DNA of 8,425 nt from NCBI GenBank assembly GCA_026987225.1, contig JALSNB010000257.1, forward strand, positions 1-8,425. Direction: 5' to 3'. Below the pieces are notes generated by a model. The model saw only the letters and a program-made list of their open reading frames with translations. It had not been told where the DNA came from and made no database searches. This document shows positions 6,856 through 8,425 of the stretch, piece by piece. Every line of letters begins with the position of its first letter. Positions within the stretch are counted from its first letter, which is position 1. This DNA is from Caldisericaceae bacterium (lineage in GTDB: Bacteria > Caldisericota > Caldisericia > Caldisericales > Caldisericaceae). A program made the translations under genes and the position numbers.

Positions 6856-7167
6856 TTAAAATGCGGGCAAGTCTTTATAATCCTCCTTGTCCTCCTCACG
6901 AATAATTTCAAAAACAACGGTGCTATCGGGATCTGGGCAGGAAACAAACGCACGATTAGGATCTTTTTCCCACGGCAAAGTTCCTCCGTACCGAAGCGGA
7001 GTAATGAAAGGCCACATTGCATTAAATGCCCATCCGCAAAAATTCACGGGAACGGGCTGTCCGTTTTTGTCTATTTCAAATTCGTCGCCGACTTTAAGCC
7101 CTGCCGCACATTTCCCATTGCCACGTATCTCTACAACCTTTATTTTGATTTTATACATTTTACCCAT
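6856..7167 (-). CDS. TIGR04076 family protein
   Basis: This 103-residue protein of unknown function matches the small TIGR04076 family: MYKIKIKVVEI, KCAAGLKVGDEFEI, NFCGWAFNAMWPFITPLRYGG, LPWEKDPN, and VSCPDPDSTVVFEIIRE. Three cysteines (20, 44, 77) sit at the conserved positions, together with the GDEF and PW motifs, which suggests a metal or redox site, though none is proven. It is cytosolic, with no signal peptide. The start is placed at ATG 7167 because GGGGTGATC (7171-7179) is well spaced; an in-frame ATG 18 nt further upstream has no SD. It is the first gene of the minus-strand set and ends 2 nt before the permease gene. Its link to transport is by position only. Confidence 0.88.
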   Translation of the reverse strand: MGKMYKIKIKVVEIRGNGKCAAGLKVGDEFEIDKNGQPVPVNFCGWAFNAMWPFITPLRYGGTLPWEKDPNRAFVSCPDPDSTVVFEIIREEDKEDYKDLPAF

Positions 7168-7183
7168 TTCGATCACCCCGTTC

Positions 7184-7192
7184 ATTTTATCA
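7184..7192 (-). promoter_or_regulatory. candidate extended -10 promoter for the minus-strand gene set
   Basis: On the minus strand this reads TGATAAAAT, an extended -10 (TGnTAAAAT). A weak TTGATT lies 15 bp upstream of the -10. Transcription would start near 7177, within the GGGGTGATC site, giving a very short leader. Another minus-strand TATAAT exists at 7228-7223 without a good -35. Confidence 0.35.
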
Positions 7193-7224
7193 GAAACCAC
7201 CTATAATCAAAAGCAGTTTTCTAT

Positions 7225-7230
7225 TATAAT
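7225..7230 (+). promoter_or_regulatory. candidate -10 box for the phospholipase D-like gene
   Basis: TATAAT lies 26 bp before the ATG and would give a leader of about 20 nt that includes AAAGGAG at 7244-7250. No convincing -35 is seen at 16-18 bp; another TATAAT lies at 7202-7207. The box is part of the palindrome ATTATAAT (7223-7230), which gives a -10 on both strands. Confidence 0.4.
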
Positions 7231-7256
7231 AAAGAAAAAAGCAAAAGGAGAAATAT

Positions 7257-8282
7257 ATGGCAAATATAAGAAAAAGTGCTACTTTTAATTTGTTCCTTAC
7301 ATTTTTACTTGTCATTGCATTTATTGTTTACGGAATACTATTTCCCAATTCCACGCTTTTTTACACACCGCGCCACTATCCGGAGGGTATAAACAGCGCA
7401 ACTCTCATAGTGGAACCCGATCAGAACGACTATCCCATTGTAGACGGGATAAAAAATGCCCAAAAAAGCATAGACCTCGAGGTATATCTTCTTTCCGATA
7501 AATTTGTCGTGCAATCGTTGATTGATGCGGAAAAAAGAGGAGTTAACGTAAGAGTCATATTGGAAGAGCATCCTTACAAAGGCTACGGAGCAAATAAAGA
7601 AATAAAAGACAAACTTTCACACTACGGCATAAAAACGGAATGGTCAAACAGGGCGTATGATTTTACACACTCCAAATTTTTGGTAATCGACGGACGGACA
7701 GGGTATATACTGACAATGAACCTCACTAAAAGTTCTTTTACAAAGAACAGAGAATTCGGTATTATAACAAATTCGCCGAAAGAAGTAGAAGATCTTGAAG
7801 AAATATTCCAATCGGACTGGGAAAGAAAACCGTATCATACTCAAAACGACGCACTACTCGTAAGCCCTGAAAATTCCAGAAAAAAATTAGAGAAACTCAT
7901 AAACGGCGCAAATACAAGTATTATTGTGTATGCAGAAGAAATGGAAGATAACGACATAGAAAATCTACTGATTAAAAAAGCAAAAGACGGTGTAGGCGTG
8001 AACGTAATCCTTGCATCCCCTGCCTTTATACCTGCAAACGGTGATTCCGGAAAATACTTATCCCTGAACGGAGTGCAGGTAAAATACCTTTCCTCGCCGT
8101 TTGTTCATGCCAAAGTGATAGTTGTTGACAGAAGCACTGCATATGTAGGATCGATTAATTTCTCGGAAACATCATTAGACAAAAACAGAGAAGTCGGGAT
8201 AATAGTAAGTGACAAAGCAGTCGTAAAAAAGATTGTTGACAAATTTTACGAAGATTTCGAAAATGCTACAAAAAACTATTGA
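7257..8282 (+). CDS. membrane-anchored phospholipase D-like protein with two HKD motifs
   Basis: This 341-residue protein starts with a basic N-terminus and one hydrophobic segment (about residues 10-29) without a clear cleavage site, so it is probably an outward-facing membrane-anchored or secreted protein. Two PLD domains follow. The first HKD motif is THSKFLVID (H138, K140, D145), followed by NLTKSSF; the second is VHAKVIVVD (H284, K286, D291), followed by GSINFSETS. Both are complete (HxKx4D), so the protein should form one phosphodiesterase active site within a single chain. The substrate could be a phospholipid, another phosphodiester or nucleic acid, as in the Nuc/PLD superfamily; its length and topology resemble other extracytoplasmic PLD-like proteins. 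SD AAAGGAG at 7244-7250 fixes the start. It is the only larger plus-strand gene and is divergent from the transporter set. Its stop codon overlaps the -35 box of a strong promoter. Confidence 0.93.
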   Translation: MANIRKSATFNLFLTFLLVIAFIVYGILFPNSTLFYTPRHYPEGINSATLIVEPDQNDYPIVDGIKNAQKSIDLEVYLLSDKFVVQSLIDAEKRGVNVRVILEEHPYKGYGANKEIKDKLSHYGIKTEWSNRAYDFTHSKFLVIDGRTGYILTMNLTKSSFTKNREFGIITNSPKEVEDLEEIFQSDWERKPYHTQNDALLVSPENSRKKLEKLINGANTSIIVYAEEMEDNDIENLLIKKAKDGVGVNVILASPAFIPANGDSGKYLSLNGVQVKYLSSPFVHAKVIVVDRSTAYVGSINFSETSLDKNREVGIIVSDKAVVKKIVDKFYEDFENATKNY

Positions 8283-8353
8283 CAGAAAAACGGATTTACA
8301 TATAATATGCTTTGGTCTTGCGCAAAGACCTGTGAAAGCTTAAAAACTTTCAT
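8276..8353 (-). CDS. candidate 25-aa small protein
   Basis: ATG at 8353-8351 opens a 25-codon frame ending in TAG at 8278-8276. It begins MKVFKLSQVF and ends NPFFCQ. The ribosome binding site AAGGAGG (8359-8365), 5 nt from the ATG, is one of the best in the window, which is why the frame is listed. The peptide has basic residues near the start, three glutamines in the middle, an ILYVNPFF stretch and one Cys near the end. It is not hydrophobic enough for a clear membrane segment, and no known family is recognised. It overlaps the 3' end of the phospholipase gene by 7 bp, convergently. A TAAAAT box at 8418-8413 could be a -10, but its -35 would be outside. It may be chance, a decayed gene start, or the peptide half of an antisense-RNA pair. 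Confidence 0.35.
   Translation of the reverse strand: MKVFKLSQVFAQDQSILYVNPFFCQ
8279..8306 (+). promoter_or_regulatory. full-consensus sigma70 promoter
   Basis: TTGACA at 8279-8284 and TATAAT at 8301-8306 are separated by 16 bp, so both hexamers match consensus exactly. The -35 box overlaps the phospholipase stop codon (8280-8282). Transcription would start near 8312-8314 and run to the right, antisense to the 25-codon ORF, into two hairpins and a terminator-like stem. Confidence 0.65.
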
Positions 8354-8417
8354 TTCTTCCTCCTTTTTAAAAAGATCAAAGAATATGCCCCCATCCCCCA
8401 GGGGGCTTCTCTATTTT
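8312..8417 (+). ncRNA. candidate structured small RNA (or structured leader)
   Basis: From the expected start near 8312 the transcript would fold as follows. Hairpin 1 is GGTCTT/AAGACC (8314-8319 with 8325-8330, loop GCGCA). Hairpin 2 is TGAAAG/CTTTCA (8333-8338 with 8347-8352, 8-nt loop). A single-stranded C/U-rich stretch TTTCTTCCTCCTTTTT (8353-8368) follows, which is anti-Shine-Dalgarno in sequence, and then the terminator-like stem at 8387-8406. The layout of promoter, hairpins, open seed and terminator is that of a regulatory sRNA. A competing stem CTTTG/CAAAG (8310-8314 with 8323-8327) exists for hairpin 1. It matches no riboswitch or housekeeping RNA that I recognise. It could instead be the leader of a gene to the right of the window. 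Confidence 0.4.
8387..8417 (+). terminator. probable rho-independent terminator
   Basis: Stem GCCCCC (8387-8392) pairs with GGGGGC (8401-8406) around an 8-nt loop ATCCCCCA, followed by the imperfect T-tract TTCTCTATTTT (8407-8417). It would end both the phospholipase transcript and the short transcript from the 8279 promoter. On the minus strand the same stem is followed by a less T-rich stretch, so it might work weakly in both directions. Confidence 0.6.
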
Positions 8418-8425
8418 ACCCATTT

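Noticed and set aside
6887..7288. Plus-strand 133-codon open frame across the divergent region
   Set aside because: It is antisense to the TIGR04076 gene and overlaps the real phospholipase start in another frame.
8387..8406. G-quadruplex on the minus strand
   Set aside because: Only two G-runs of five are present; a hairpin with the C-run explains the sequence better.
1..8425. CRISPR array, tRNA, rRNA, insertion sequence or attachment site
   Set aside because: No regularly spaced repeats, tRNA-like cloverleaf, rRNA sequence, transposase gene or long flanking repeats were seen by eye.

Overview
This is an AT-rich bacterial chromosomal window. Good AGGAGG-type ribosome binding sites, ATG/TTG starts and very short or negative intergenic spacing point to a bacterium. 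The gene mix (two M42 aminopeptidases, a copper-amine-oxidase-type stalk protein, an anion-type ABC transporter with duplicated permease and an AAA_assoc_C protein, a TIGR04076 protein) fits an anaerobic, possibly thermophilic lineage such as Caldiserica, Thermotogae/Dictyoglomi or deep Firmicutes. That placement is a weak guess from gene content; no marker gene is present.

Layout: from 7167 down to the left edge runs one tightly packed minus-strand gene set. In transcription order it encodes a TIGR04076-family protein, a fused double ABC permease (566 aa), a NitT/TauT-type ABC ATPase (TTG start), an AAA_assoc_C protein, nucleoside diphosphate kinase (ndk), a secreted stalk/NPCBM-like protein, an alpha/beta hydrolase, an M42 aminopeptidase, and a second M42 aminopeptidase that runs off the left edge. 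Genes overlap or nearly touch, except for a 45-bp gap before the stalk protein where a second promoter may lie. The first part of the set is an anion-type importer without a substrate-binding protein; the last part looks like peptide and ester catabolism.

A short divergent intergenic region (7168-7256) separates this set from a plus-strand gene for a membrane-anchored phospholipase D-like protein with two HKD motifs (7257-8282).

The least ordinary parts are two. (1) The ABC ATPase and the AAA_assoc_C protein are in the same reading frame, separated by one TGA and ten codons; together they have the length of the single fused protein known in other organisms. (2) The 143 bp after the phospholipase gene hold a full-consensus sigma70 promoter (TTGACA-N16-TATAAT) overlapping its stop codon. 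It is followed by two hairpins, a C/U-rich anti-Shine-Dalgarno stretch and a terminator-like G/C stem, which together look like a roughly 105-nt small RNA. The opposite strand of the same DNA carries a 25-codon ORF with a strong ribosome binding site exactly complementary to that stretch. The arrangement resembles an antisense-RNA/small-peptide pair, and it is the best candidate here for something undescribed.
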